Shown here: one piece after another, positions 13,450 through 27,123 of the stretch | Position numbering within the stretch: the stretch's first letter is position 1 | How the letters are laid out: every line of letters begins with the position of its first letter | NCBI GenBank assembly: GCA_964247055.1 | Contig: OZ176056.1 | Location: 2,170,001 to 2,234,000, forward strand | Reading direction: 5' to 3' | Length of the DNA stretch: 64,000 bases | Source of the DNA: Paragordius varius | Lineage: Eukaryota > Nematomorpha | Position numbers and translations under genes: made by a program | The notes under the pieces: generated by a model | Told to the model about the DNA's origin: nothing | The model's database searches: none | The model's input: only the letters and a program-made list of their open reading frames with translations

Positions 13450-13549
13450 ATTTGCAACACAGGAGTGTATGTATGGAAAAAAGAAAGGAATAAATTGTTT
13501 ATTTTATATTTTGTTGTTTTTTCCATACACTAATACTGTGTTGCAAATC
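13450..13549. mobile_element. Short hairpin (fold-back) MITE
   Basis: About 100 bp whose two halves are inverted copies: TTTGCAACACAGGAGTGTAT then GTATGGAAAAAA on the left, TTTTTTCCATACAC then ACTGTGTTGCAAAT on the right. The loop is about 30 bp of AT-rich sequence. It is non-coding and would form a long hairpin. Confidence 0.8.
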
Positions 13550-13748
13550 GTCTATAGTGTGAAATAATCAGCCATCAAAATGCATACTGTAATAAAAATT
13601 TATATGTATTCTAAATTATCTATTTTTTTAAAGCATGTTCAAATACTTATAATTTAGATAGAATAAAACCCACACGCTTTTACTTGTTTCACCTGGCCCT
13701 GCCTAAAAAAGTATGATTAATTTTTTTGTAAAGCCTAAATTTATATTG

Positions 13749-14007
13749 TACAGTAAAAATCGGAATTTTGAGACAAAACCTGAAAACATAAAGACAAATA
13801 TTTTTTTGAAAAGCAATCATATTTTGAAATCCTCTTTATAAGTAGAATATATAAATTGTGTTACGAATTATCTTTATTTCATACTTTGCAGTTTGATATA
13901 ATGAGTTATAATTAAAATAATCAAGTCTTAAAAAAACGATAGCCGTGTTGAAATAATTTGTATTTATATTTTTACATTTTGTCGGTATAATTTCAATTTT
14001 CACTGTA
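13749..14007. mobile_element. TACAGT-ended MITE, copy 2
   Basis: A 259-bp element. The left end is TACAGTAAAAATCGGAATTT with GAGACAAAACC just inside. The right end is TTTTGTCGGTATAATTTC then AATTTTCACTGTA. Subterminal AAAGACAAATATTTTTTTG is shared with the other copies. Confidence 0.8.
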
Positions 14008-14456
14008 ATTATATATTATGCAGAACAGTTTTCAATTACAAGACCTGATAATAATATTTATCCATCAACTGAGTTTCATTTGAATCTGAAAAAATAAAAC
14101 AGATGATACAATTATTTCCTTATTGAGTTTGACCCGGCTTATAATTCGCGCTTGTGATTATTAAAAATAACCAGTCAATACTTAATAAATATTTTAGAAA
14201 TACAAATATGAATTTGACATATGGTAAATTTAATTTTATGTCCAAATAAATATATATAATCATATATATGGTCATAAAAAAATTGAATTTTCACTCTCTA
14301 TGCCATTTAACTCTTTATATTATTAAAGCGGGAATTGCATTTATAAGCAATAAGATCGTTATTTTTTTATCGGTCAAACCAAAATTTCTTATATATGGTG
14401 TAAATTAAACAATGAATCACTACAATACGTAGTTTAATATCATTTTATCATAAAAC

Positions 14457-14726
14457 CAGGGGTACCCAACACAAATGGCTTCGCGGGTCTTTTTGAATCA
14501 AAAAAATCGGCGGACCGCATTTGAAATATTTTGTATATATAGGTATTTATAAATATTTGATTTGAATAATATTACAAAATACACTAGTTTATTGCCTATC
14601 GAATAAAATAATTCAAAATTTTTTTTGAGAAATATTAATTTAATATTCATAGGCATATTTTTTGAAAATATTTTTCCAAATTTTCCCGTGTCTCACGAAT
14701 TATCACGGAAGTGTTGGACACCTCTA
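14457..14726. mobile_element. hAT-like MITE (CAGGGGTnnCCAACAC)
   Basis: A 270-bp non-coding element. The left end is CAGGGGTACCCAACACAAAT; the right end reverse-complements to TAGAGGTGTCCAACACTT. The inner block GGCTTCGCGGGTC is typical of short hAT derivatives. Related copies lie at 55,833, 56,834 and 63,962. Confidence 0.75.
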
Positions 14727-14750
14727 CATTAAACCAAATGAAAATATTGC

Positions 14751-15027
14751 ATATGCCATTTACAATTTAACTTCACTCCTGAACACTTAAATCACCCTAA
14801 AAATAAATTAGGTGTTTTCGGGCTAATATAACTCCTCATTTATATGAAATATATCTTATTAGCTTAGTTTATTTCTTTTCAATATTATTATAATTACAAA
14901 ATATCATTCTTTCAAATATAAAAAAATATAAGGTTTTAATCTTACACTTAATTTATTTAAGGGTGTTGAATTGTTCGAGGGCGAATTTGTTTGTTTAAGG
15001 GGGAATTTGAATTGTAAATGGTATATA
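14751..15027. mobile_element. Inverted-repeat MITE with subterminal repeats
   Basis: The ends ATATGCCATTTACAATT and AATTGTAAATGGTATAT are inverted copies. Inside both ends short units such as GTTTAAGGGTGAATTTG or their complement recur two or three times. A single related arm, or a decayed copy, lies at about 53,295-53,545. Part of this element is open on the minus strand (14,904-15,119), which looks incidental. Confidence 0.6.
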
Positions 15028-16377
15028 TAAAGATTATATATTGGATTCCAAAATATATTACTTATTGCAAATTCAGTAACAGACACGTTGGGTATTTTAG
15101 TGAGATTCTGCAAATTCAAAAATTTGAATTAAATAAATAATGATTGCCCAAATATAATTATGCTAACAAAAAAGGAATTATTTTTAATTATAACTTGTAT
15201 ATTTTCTGAAATTCCTAATAATAAATATGTACAAAAATATAAATTATAAATCGATTGAAACAGCAAAACATTTAAAAATTCTCATTTTCCTTTTTAAAAG
15301 TCTCTTATAAAGTATGATTCAGAATCATACGATGTCCGCTTTATAATGGTATTTTAAAAATATGGAATAAAGATTTGACAATGACTTAAAAAACCACGAA
15401 CTATAAAAGTTTTTTTTTTCATAAAATTTTGCGGAAAAGTCGAAACAAAAAATTGCTTATTTGAAACCAATTTTAAAATAATTCTAGTATAAACCATTGT
15501 AATGCATATTTAGAGTTTTTTTCGACAAAAGCATAATAAATTTAATTGTTTGTTGACATGGTTTAAACCACTCTCAATGACAAATGGTTTTAACTTATCA
15601 TTGTTAAGAGAAAATAAACAACAATAAACGTTTTTAAAAATTGTATATAATGCACCATTTTATCCATCCTAATTTTTATATTTTTTTTACGCTGAGGACG
15701 GACACACGTTAAAATGTCCGAAACCGTTCGAATTTTATTTATTCTATGATACGTTTTAAATAAATTTCCATATTTTTAAAAGCATATATGTGTACTTTGT
15801 TCAATGTCCGTTCTGGATTGATTAGTATTAAGTGAATAAATGTCATCTTTGATCTCAATAACTAATATTTACAATAAAATGTTAACTATATGTAAAAAAT
15901 ATCAATTGACTTTGGCTTATATATTTTTTTGAAAAAAAATTTATTCATATTAGTTAATCATAAATATTAATATTCTGAAGTAATTTAACAAATTATAATC
16001 AGGTAAAAATATAATAATATGTAAGTGTATATCTTTACCGAATACAATTTGTTTACGATATGCTATATAATTTTATAAAAAAATTATTAAAATTCGTAAA
16101 GCACAGATCAATATATTAAACCGGTCGATTGGCTTTATAATACCATTATTTGCAAACTTTTATCAATATTTAAAAAATATACCATTGCTCTTCAAATTTA
16201 TTCTTAAAAACTTTAAATTCACCCTCAAGCATTTTAAATAACTCTAAAAATTGTGTTTTTGAATATCTTAAATTACATATAGTTTTGTAAAATAAAATTT
16301 TAATATTATTATTACATACGGAAAAACAATGCCATGGCATTGAGAAAGATACCATTCAATAAATACAGTCATGTATC
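15028..16377. other. AT-rich region, nothing recognised
   Basis: No coding, RNA or repeat feature could be supported in this stretch. Confidence 0.5.
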
Positions 16378-16581
16378 CTTTATTTTACCAAACATTTATT
16401 TTTTCGTTAAATGGGTTTAAATATTTGGTAAAGAATGGGAAAAACAAGAGATCTATGGTAATTCTTATACTTTTTTTGATGAATTTGATATTGTTAATAC
16501 CATAGAGCTCTCGTTTTTTCAATTCGTTAACAAATATTTATACCCATTTAACGAAAAAAAATAAATTTTTGATAAAATAAA
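16378..16581. mobile_element. Fold-back MITE
   Basis: About 204 bp forming one long imperfect hairpin. The left arm has TTTATTTTTTCGTTAAATGG and AAGAGATCTATGGT; the right arm has ACCATAGAGCTCTC and CCATTTAACGAAAAAAA. No coding capacity. Confidence 0.8.
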
Positions 16582-17860
16582 CGATACAAGATTGTAAGTT
16601 CACTCATAATTTTTTAGGAGTATTTTAATTGCATGAAATCATCAAGGTAAGGAGGTGTGAACTCCATCAAATCACTTTCAATATTACAAATTAATAAAAT
16701 AATGCTATCAATTAAAAATTTTCAAATTTTTTTACAATTAATATAACTTAAATAAAATAATTATATTTAAATAACATTTACAATTTTTTCATATTTTAAG
16801 CAAATAATTTAGTTAAATATATATTTTCTCTATCAAATACGAAATTAAAGGTTAATCACAAATTATTGTTTATTCTAAAGAAATTTTAAACCGACTAGCC
16901 TAAAATACTAAAATATACGAATGCCATTTATCACATAATGTTCAGGTCATGATGATGAATCGTTTATATAATGATTGATTTTACACATCGATTTAGTTAT
17001 ATATATTTAGTATTATAATATTTCAAATTCATATTTTGTTGGAAATATAGAGAGGCTCTAATTTAGAAATTTACTGCATAGCTAAAGTCTAAAAAGGTTA
17101 TTTGTCGGATATGAAGTAGAGACATATTATTAGTGTTAAAGGTATCTAATAAGTTTACTGACTGCTTTTAGTATATTTATTTTCAAACATTGTAGAGGTG
17201 TAAAGGTAAAAAGGCGAATTATTGCAAGCTTGAATTACAATCCTTACTCTATTAACTAATTAAAAGACTTTAACACGCAAAAATGTAAGTTTTATTGTAA
17301 AAATCTAAGAATCTGTAAAATATTTTTAAAATTAATTGACATAATATTTAAAGCAGTCAAAAAGGTTTTCCTAAAACTACAAATCGGCGAAACTTACCTG
17401 TCGTTTGACTTAGTAGAATACATGCTATAAAATTATAAATTAATGTTCGCATAATAGGAATCATCATCATCGGAATATTTAATAAAATACTTTTTAAAAA
17501 AATATTTGGATATTCACGTTAAAAAACATTTTATAAGGTCAGTTATCTATAGTACAAGGTACGCTCCAGCTACAATGTAATATATAAACAAGATAACAAA
17601 CATCATTTCTTAATAGTTATAACAGCCTAAGCAAAACAAAGTTAAATTACGTTTAGGATTAAAAATTATTTTGCATAAATACTTAGTGAATAATTTAATT
17701 TTAAAGGGATTTGTAAATCCGTGCGAATAACAAGTATTTAAGCAACAATATATGTTTTTAAAATGAATAAATGTATAATTTGAAGAAAAAAACAACCTTT
17801 TTCACATTATTTCAGGTTAAATAAAATATATAAATACTTATTCCTGTAATATTTTAATTT
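16582..17860. other. AT-rich region, nothing recognised
   Basis: No feature could be supported here. Confidence 0.5.
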
Positions 17861-18084
17861 TAAATGTTACGATTATGCCATTTATTATTTAAGTTTCGCT
17901 AATTATGGAACTTAAATGCAAAAATCATGGATCAATGATAACTGATTCCTTCAAATTGAAGGCAGTCAGCTCATGTCAAAAAAAATCGTCAATTATTTTT
18001 AGTAGAATTAAAACGCGAGACCATTACAGTCACCATATAATTAATTATTGCAAAAAATATTGGGAGGAAGCAAGTAGTTGAATT
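17861..18084 (+). repeat. 210-bp dispersed repeat, copy 1
   Basis: A direct copy of 42,404-42,618 at roughly 80 percent by eye. Shared blocks include AAGTTTCGCTAATNATGGAA, CCTTCAAATTGAAGGCAG and CCATTACAGTCACCATAT. It has no reading frame and no inverted ends. The block CTTCAAATTGAAG is palindromic. It could be a SINE-like element, a MITE fragment or a non-coding RNA copy. Confidence 0.75.
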
Positions 18085-18093
18085 ATATATATA

Positions 18094-19004
18094 TACTGTG
18101 TGCAAAAAAGAGGTCATTTTGATTTAACGAAATTTTTTTTTAATGAGATAGCTTATGACCAGCGTAGCCGCAAAAATTTTTATTTGTTGACAACCTAGTT
18201 TTTGAGATATAGAAAGAAAATCGAAATCGGGCAAAAATGGAAAAATAAGGATAATTAAGGATAATTAAAAAATAATGATAAAATTTGAAATATTACGGTT
18301 TATTATCATTTTAGGAGATATTTTCAATATATCAACCAACAATCCTTACAATTTCCTGTAACAAGTCTGTATGACAAATTAATATTTGTGTTGGCATTTG
18401 TACGGATTGTTGGTTGATATTCCACTAATTTTCAATCCTATCATGCATAAATTAATACTTAAAAATTCCCACTCATTTAAGAATTCAAAATAAAACAGTA
18501 TAAATTTTTATACACTCATAAACCAGATGACAAAAAAGTGCAAAAATAAAAAACAATATTTTTGGTTTTATTTTGATATAGAAGTTTATTTTACTGAATA
18601 AAATATAAATGTTAAGATTATAATAGTGAGTTTAGGTAGTAAATAATTAAAAAAATATATTTTAATATAGTTTCATTAAAATTTTGTCTTTTAAGTGTGA
18701 TAAAAAAAACGCCATCTTTTGACCCTGAAATTTTATAGAAACCCAAACTATATGATTTTAGGCTATTTATATATTGAAAACCTAAAATGATAATAAACCA
18801 TAATATTTCAAATTTTATTATTTTTTTTTGAATTATCATTAATTATCCTTAATTTTCACTTTTTGCCCGATTTCAATTTTCTCTCAATATTTTAAAAACT
18901 AGGTTGTCAACAAATAAAAATTTTTGCGGCAAATGAATACGCTGGTCATAAGCTATCTCATAAAAAAAAATTTTTGCGTTAAAATTTTTTTTCCATACAG
19001 TGTA
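18094..19004. mobile_element. Long-TIR fold-back element
   Basis: About 911 bp bounded by inverted repeats of about 220 bp (18,094-18,317 and 18,781-19,004). The arms share ATGAGATAGCTTATGACCAG, GTTGTCAACAAATAAAAATT (seen in one orientation) and AATAAACC blocks. The outer ends are TACTGTGTGCAAAAAA and, reverse-complemented, TACACTGTATGGAAAAAA, next to TA-rich target-like sequence, which suggests a Tc1/mariner-type derivative. A smaller hairpin element is nested inside. No coding region was seen. Confidence 0.8.
18327..18421. mobile_element. Nested short hairpin MITE
   Basis: About 95 bp with near-perfect inverted ends (ATATCAACCAACAATCC and GGATTGTTGGTTGATAT), sitting just inside the left arm of the larger fold-back element. 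It therefore inserted later. Confidence 0.75.
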
Positions 19005-19499
19005 TATATATAAGATATTATGGAAAAACGACGTTTTTGATAAATCAAAGGATGAAATTATCAAAAATATTTAAACTAGTATATTTTAATTTTGGAATTT
19101 AAATCATATATTTAATAATTGTTTGCATTGGTTTGTAAAAATTAAAAATCTTAAGGAATTGCCGGGATCAGTCCACCAAGAACACATTCTTTGTGGGACA
19201 TTTTAACCCCTTAAAAATAAAATAAGATTTGGTCCTCGCATGATATCAAATTAAAAACCAATATCCACATTACTATGGAAAGCTGGACATACATGACGAA
19301 CGTTCTATAAATCCTTTAAAAATTTCTCCAAACAAATATGTCAGACAAAATACCCAACTTTCTACTATTTTTAACAAAATTAATTCTGAAATGCCTCCCA
19401 TTGGCAATACGCCAAAAACTCTCCGGTGATAATTTTTCTCACATCAGAATTTAAATTAAATCTTTGTTTGCTTCCAAATTGAATCAAATTTTGTAAAAA

Positions 19500-19501
<2 letters not shown>

Positions 19502-19563
<62 letters not shown>

Positions 19564-19575
19564 ATATATATACAT
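19502..19575. repeat. (TA)n microsatellite
   Basis: The longest TA tract in the window, about 70 bp with one TC interruption. Confidence 0.9.
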
Positions 19576-19589
19576 ATATGCAACTTAAC

Positions 19590-19830
19590 TTTGAACAATT
19601 TTTTTAATCAAAATTCTGAGGTGATATGTAAAGCATTAGTAAATATAAAAAAAGTCTTTTTATAACTTATCAAAGCGTACTTAAACCGTTTTCGTCATGT
19701 ATGTTTGAAAATGGCATGCAATACGGCTTCATTTTGACGAAATCTTAGTTTTAAAACATTTTTCTTAAAATAATTTTTTAATGTCATAGGTGTTCAATTT
19801 GTCGCGCGATGTCGGCATTTTGCGTTATTT
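19590..19830 (+). repeat. Copy of an arm of the 54-kb fold-back family
   Basis: Matches 54,480-54,640 and, in reverse, the 54,200-54,260 region: AAAATTCTGAGGTGATA, TTTTTATAACTTATC, GCGTACTTAAACCGTTTTC and a GCGCGATGTCGGCATTTTGC-like block. Only one arm is present here. Confidence 0.55.
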
Positions 19831-22800
19831 TAGATAAACCATTCATTTTAGGAACCGTCCGTTGTTCGCAATCTAATGGTATGACCCAAAACAAAATCAA
19901 CATAGAGTTCCTATCATTTTTTATCAGAAATATATATAATTGGGTATTTTTCATACCCACCCTACCCCAACCCCCAATTTGGTGCACATTTAAATTTATA
20001 TATATCTACGAATTTACAACAACTATTTATTTAAAACGACAACCGACTAACTAGATAATTCCTAAATAAACAAAAATAAATATTTAAGTATATAATATGA
20101 TAGTGTCCACACTTAAATCAATATATATACTTTGCAATACAAAACGGTGATCCTATAACATATGGTTAAGAAATATAGTAATCTTTTATCTCTACTGTAT
20201 AATTTTTAAGAATTTATATTTTTGAAATAAATCTTACCAATAACATTTAATTTGGTACAAAAATTGAAGGTAGTATACGGAATGGTTGTCTGTCCTAATT
20301 GATTTATATCAAAATATCTAAATTATATTTATAAATAACCATACACGAATATTATATACGATTAAATTATTTATTTTTTTATTTTGTAAGGTGTTATGAC
20401 CCCATTTTTGGGGTTATATATGTATTATTTAATAAAACATTAATAAATATTGGATATCAAAATAATAATGGCTGCAATTCTTTTGTAGTTTGTTTTGAGA
20501 GTTGGAGAATAAGATATGTGACAAAAATAAGAGTGAGATAGGCAAATTGGAATTATATGAAAAGCAAAATAAGGTACTGTTAGTTTTTGTTGTATCGATA
20601 AAAAAACCTTTTGGCCTAGTCTTTTATATCCACTCGTCACCGAAGTCCGCAATTCAGTAACAAGATAGATGGTGTTTTAAGTTGTTAACGAGTTGAGAAT
20701 TGATTGAAAACAGATTTTGTCGGACGGTTTATTGTAAGATTTGGCTAACTTAAGTTTACTGTAAAGGACTAAACAGATTAATGTATTATTGTGTACATCA
20801 ACTCATCACCGAAGCCCCAATTCAGTAACAAGATAGATGGTGTTTGAGTTGTTAACGAGTTGAGAATTATATGAAAACAGATTTTGTCGGACGGTTTATT
20901 GTAAGATTTGGCTAACTTAAGTTTACTGTAAAGGACTAAACAGATTAAAGTATTATTTTGTACATCCACTCATCACCGAAGCATTCAGTAACAAGATAGA
21001 TGGTGTTTTGGTTGTTAACGAGTTGAGAATTGATTGAAAACAGATTTTGCCGGACGGTTTATTGTAAGATTTGGCTAACTTGAGTTCTGTAAAGGACTAA
21101 ACAAATTAAAGTATTATTGTGTACATCCACTCATCACCGAAGCCCCAATTCAGTAACAAGATAGTTTTGGTTGGTAACGAGTTGAGAATTGATTGAAAAC
21201 AGATTTTGCCGAAAGGTTTATTGTAAGATTTGGCTAACATGAGTTTACTGTAAAGCAACAGATTAAAGTATTATTGGTACCTCCACTCATCACTGAAGCC
21301 ACCATTCAGCAACAAGATAGATGGTGTTTTAGTTGTTAACAAGTTGAGAATTGATAGAAAACAGATTTTGCCGGACGGCTTATTGTGACACTTGGCTAAT
21401 TTGATAAAGGACTAAACAGTTAACGTATTATTGTGTACATCCACTCATCACTGAAGCCCCAATTCAGTAACAATATAGATGGTGTTTTGGCTGTTAACGA
21501 GTTGAGAATTGATTGAAAACAGATTTTGCCGGACGGTTTATTGTAAGATTTGGCTAACCTGAGTTTACTGTAAAGACAAAACAGATTAAGTTATTTTGAG
21601 CATCCACTCATCACCGAAGCCCCAATTCAGTAACAAGATAGATGGTGTTTTGGCTGTTAACGAGTTGAGAATTGATTGAAAACAGATTTTGCCGGACGGT
21701 TTATTGTAAGATTTGGCTAACATGAGTTTACTGTAAAGGAACAGATTAAAGTATTATTGGGACATCCACTCATCACCGAACCCCCTATTCAGTAACAAGA
21801 TAGATGGTGTTTTGGTTGTTAACGAGTTGATAATTGATTGAAAACAGATTTTGCCGGACGGTTTATTGTAAGATTGAGTTTACTGTAAAGGAACAAATTA
21901 AATTATTATTGGTACATCCACTCATCACCGAAGCCACCATTCAGCAACAAGATAGATGGTGTTTTAGTTGTTAACAAGTTGAGAATTGACAGAAAAATAA
22001 TTTTGTCGGACGGCTTATTGTAACACTTGGCTAATTTGATAAAGGACTAAACAGTTAACGTATTATTGTGTACATCCACTCATCACTGAAGCCCCAATTC
22101 AGTAACAATATAGATGGTGTTTTGGCTGTTAACGAGTTGAGAATTGATTGAAAACAAATTTTGCCGAACGGTTTATTGTAAGACTTGGCTAACTTGAGTT
22201 TACTGTAAAGCCTAAACAGATTAATTTATTTTGTGCATCCACTCATCACCGAAGCCCCAATTCAGTAGCAAGATAGATGGTCTTTTGGTTGTTAACGAGT
22301 TGAGAAATGATTGAAAACAGATTTTGCCGGACGGTTTATTGTAAGACTTGGCTAACTTGAGTTTACTGTAAAGCCTAAACAGATTAATTTATTTTGTGCA
22401 TCCACTCATCACCGAAGCCCCAATTCAGTAACAAGATAGATGGTGTTTTGGTTGTTAACGAGTTGAGAATTGATTGAAAACAGATTTTGCCGGACGGCTT
22501 ATTGTAACACTTGGCTAATTTGATAAAGGACTAAACAGATTAACGTATTATTGTGTACATCCACTCATCACCGAAGCCCCAATTCAGTAACAAGATAGAT
22601 GGTGTTTTGGTTGTTAACGAGTTGAGAATTGATTGAAAACAGATTTTGCCGGACGGTTTAAGATTTGGCTAACTTGAGTTTAATGTAAAGGACTAAACAG
22701 ATTAAAGTATTATTGTGTACATCCACTCATCACCGAACCCCCAATTCAGTAACAAGATAGATGGTGTTTTAGTTGTTAACAAGTTGAGAATTGATAGAAA

Positions 22801-24999
22801 ACAGATTTTGCCGGACGGCTTATTGTAACACTTGGCTAATTTGATAAAGGACTAAACAGATTAACGTATTATTGTGTACATCCACTCATCACCGAAGCCC
22901 CAATTCAGTAACAAGATAGATGGTGTTTTGGTTGTTAACGAGTTGAGAATTGATTGAAAACAGATTTTGCCGGACGGTTTATTGTAAGATTTGGCTAACT
23001 TGAGTTTAATGTAAAGGACTAAACAGATTAACGTATTATTGTGTACATCCACTCATCACCGAAGCCCCAATTCAGTAACAAGATAGATGGTGTTTTGGTT
23101 GTTAACGAGTTGAGAATTGATTGAAAACAAATTTTGCCGAACGGTTTATTGTAAGATTTGGCTAACTTAAGTTTACTGTAAAGGCTAAACAGATTAAGTT
23201 ATTTTGTGCATCCACTCATCACCGAAGCCCCAATTCAGTAACAAGATAGATGGTTTTTTGGTTGTTAACGAGTTGAGAATTGATTGAAAACAGATTTTGC
23301 CGGACGGTTTATTGTAAGATTTGGCTAACTTGAGTTTAATGTAAAGGACTAAACAGATTAAAGTATTATTGTGTACATTCACTCATCACCGAACCCCCAA
23401 TTCAGTAACAAGATAGATGGTGTTTTGGTTGTTAACGAGTTGAGAATTGATTGAAAACAGATTTTGCCGGACGGTTTAAGATTTGGCTAACTTGAGTTTA
23501 ATGTAAAGGACTAAACAGATTAAAGTATTATTGTGTACATCCACTCATCACCGAACCCCCAATTCAGTAACAAGATAGATGGTGTTTTAGTTGTTAACAA
23601 GTTGAGAATTGATAGAAAACAGATTTTGCCGGACGGCTTATTGTAACACTTGGCTAATTTGATAAAGGACTAAACAGATTAACGTATTATTGTGTACATC
23701 CACTCATCACCGAAGCCCCAATTCAGTAACAAGATAGATGGTGTTTTGGTTGTTAACGAGTTGAGAATTGATTGAAAACAGATTTTGCCGGACGGTTTAT
23801 TGTAAGATTTGGCTAACTTGAGTTTAATGTAAAGGACTAAACAGATTAAAGTATTATTGTGCACATCCACTCATCACCAAACCCCCAATTCAGCAACAAG
23901 ATAGATGGTGTTTTAGTTGTTAACAAGTTGAGGATTGATAGAAAACAGATTTTGCCGGACGGCTTATTGTAACACTTGGCTAATTTGATAAAGGACTAAA
24001 CAGATTAACGTATTATTGTGTACATCCACTCATCACTGAAGCCCCAATTCAGTAACAAGATAGATGGTGTTTTGGTTGTTAACGAGTTGAGAATTGCTTT
24101 AAAACAGATTTTGCCGGATGGTTTATTGTAAGATTTGGCTAATTTGAGTTTACTGTAAAGGCTAAACAGATAGAGTTATTTTGTGCATCCACTCATCACC
24201 GAAGCCCCAATTCAGTAACAAGATAGATGGTCTTTTGGTTGTTAACGAGTTGAGAATTGATTGAAAACAGATTTTGCCGGACGGTTTATTGTAAGATTTG
24301 GCTAACTTGAGTTTACTGTAAAGACTAAACAGATTAAGTTATTTTGAGCATCCACTCATCACCGAAGCCCCAATTCAGTAACAAGATAGACGGTGTTTTG
24401 GTTGTTAACGAGTTGAGAATTGATTGAAAACAGATTTTTCCGGACGGTTTATTGTAAGATTTGGTTAACTTAAGTTTACTGTAAAGGCTAAACAGATTGA
24501 GTTATTTTGTGCATCCACACATCACCCAAGCCCCAATTCAGTAACAAGATAGATGGTCTTTTGGCTGTTAACGAGTTGAGAATTGATTGAAAACAGATTT
24601 TGCCGGACGGTTTATTGTAAGACTTGGCTAACTTGAGTTTACTGTAAAGACTAAACAGATTAAGTTATTTTGTGCATCCACTCATCACCGAAGCCCCAAT
24701 TCAGTAACAAGATAGATGGTCTTTTGGTTGTTAACGATTTGAGAAATGATTGAAAACAGATTTTCCCGAACGGTTTATTGTAAGATTTGGCTAACTTGAG
24801 TTTACTGTAAAGACTAAACAGATTAAGTTATTTTGAGCATCCACTCATCACCGAAGCCCCAATTCAGTAACAAGATAGACGGTGTTTTGGTTGTTAACGA
24901 GTTGAGAATTGATTGAAAACAAATTTTGCCGAATGGTTAATTGTAAGACTTGGCTAACTTGAGTTTATTGTAAAGGACTAAACTGATTAAAGTATTATT

Positions 25000-27123
25000 G
25001 TGCACATCCACTCATCACCAAACCCCCAATTCAGCAACAAGATAGATGGTGTTTTAGTTGTTAACAAGTTGAGGATTGATAGAAAACAGATTTTGCCGGA
25101 CGGCTTATTGTAACACTTGGCTAATTTGATAAAGGACTAAACAGATAAACGTATTATTGTGTACATCCACTCATCACTGAAGCCCCAATTCAGTAACAAG
25201 ATAGATGGTGTTTTGGTTGTTAACGAGTTGAGAATTGATTGAAAACAGATTTTGCCGGACGGTTTATTGTAAGATTTGGCTAACTTGAGTTTTTTGTAAA
25301 GGACTAAACAGATTAAAGTATTATTTTGTACATCCACTCATCACCGAAGCCCCAATTCAGTAAAAGATAGATGGTGTTTTGGTTGTTAACGAGTTGAGAA
25401 TTGATTGAAAACAGATTTTGCCGGACGGTTTATTGTAAGATTTGGCTAACTTGAGTTTAATGTAAAGGACTAAACAGATTAAAGTATTATTGTGCACATC
25501 CACTCATCACCAAACCCCCAATTCAGCAGCAAGATAGATGGTGTTTTAGTTGTTAACAAGTTGAGGATTGATAGAAAACAGATTTTGCCGGACGGCTTAT
25601 TGTAAGATTTGGCTAACTTGAGTTTTTTGTAAAGGACTAAACAGATTAAAGTATTATTTTGTACATCCACTCATCACCGAAGCCCCAATTCAGTAACAAG
25701 ATAGATGGTGTTTTAGTTGTTAACAAGTTGAGAATTGATAGAAAACAGATTTTGCCGGACGGCTTATTGTAACACTTGGCTAATTTGATAAAGGACTAAA
25801 CAGATTAACGTATTATTGTGTACATCCACTCATCACCGAAGCCCCAATTCAGTAACAAGATAGATGGTGTTTTGGTTGTTAACGAGTTGAGAATTGATTG
25901 AAAACAGATTTTGCCGGACGGTTTATTGTAAGATTTGGCTAACTTGAGTTTAATGTAAAGGACTAAACAGATTAAAGTATTATTGTGCACATCCACTCAT
26001 CACCAAACCCCTAATTCAGCAACAAGATAGATGGTGTTTTAGTTGTTAACAAGTTGAGGATTGATAGAAAACAGATTTTGCCGGACGGCTTATTGTAACA
26101 CTTGGCTAATTTGATAAAGGACTAAACAGATTAACGTATTATTGTGTACATCCACTCATCACTGAAGCCCCAATTCAGTAACAAGATAGATGGTGTTTTG
26201 GTTGTTAACGAGTTGAGAATTGCTTTAAAACAGATTTTGCCGGATGGTTTATTGTAAGATTTGGCTAATTTGAGTTTACTGTAAAGGCTAAACAGATTGA
26301 GTTATTTTGTGCATCCACTCATCACCGAAGCCCCAATTGAGTAACAAGATAGATGGTCTTTTGGTTGTTAACGAGTTGAGAATTGATTGAAAACAGATTT
26401 TGCCGGACGGTTTATTGTAAGATTTGGCTAACTTGAGTTTACTGTAAAGACTAAACAGATTAAGTTATTTTGAGCATCCACTCATCACCGAAGCCCCAAT
26501 TCAGTAACAAGATAGACGGTGTTTTGGTTGTTAACGAGTTGAGAATTGATTGAAAACAGATTTTGCCGGACGGTTTATTGTAAGATTTGGTTAACTTAAG
26601 TTTACTGTAAAGGCTAAACAGATTGAGTTATTTTGTGCATCCACTCATCACCCAAGCCCCAATTCAGTAACAAGATAGATGGTCTTTTGGCTGTTAACGA
26701 GTTGAGAATTGATTGAAAACAGATTTTGCCGGACGGTTTATTGTAAGACTTGGCTAACTTGAGTTTACTGTAAAGACTAAACAGATTAAGTTTTTGTGCA
26801 TCCACTCATCACCGAAGCCCCAATTCAGTAACAAGATAGATGGTCTTTTGGTTGTTAACGATTTGAGAAATGATTGAAAACAGATTTTCCCGAACGGTTT
26901 ATTGTAAGATTTGGCTAACTTGAGTTTACTGTAAAGACTAAACAGATTAAGTTATTTTGAGCATCCACTCATCACCGAAGCCCCAATTCAGTAACAAGAT
27001 AGACGGTGTTTTGGTTGTTAACGAGTTGAGAATTGATTGAAAACAGATTTTGCCGGACGGTTTATTGTAAGATTTGGCTAACTTGAGTTTAATGTAAAGG
27101 ACTAAACAGATTAAAGTATTATT
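25000..27123. repeat. 2,124-bp higher-order repeat, copy 1
   Basis: A block of about 13 monomers repeated almost without change at 27,124-29,247. Five landmark monomers (25,137, 25,479, 25,805, 26,614, 26,947) all reappear exactly 2,124 bp later. Confidence 0.9.

Larger units (their letters stand above)
19005..20624. other. Mixed repeat region left of the satellite
   Basis: It holds a (TA)n tract (19,502-19,575) and a copy of an arm of the 53.9-55.1 kb fold-back family (about 19,590-19,830). At 19,140-19,340 there are stop-ridden coding-like scraps (for example RFGPRMISN) of unknown origin. The palindrome CCCCATTTTTGGGG lies at about 20,400. No gene recognised. Confidence 0.5.
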
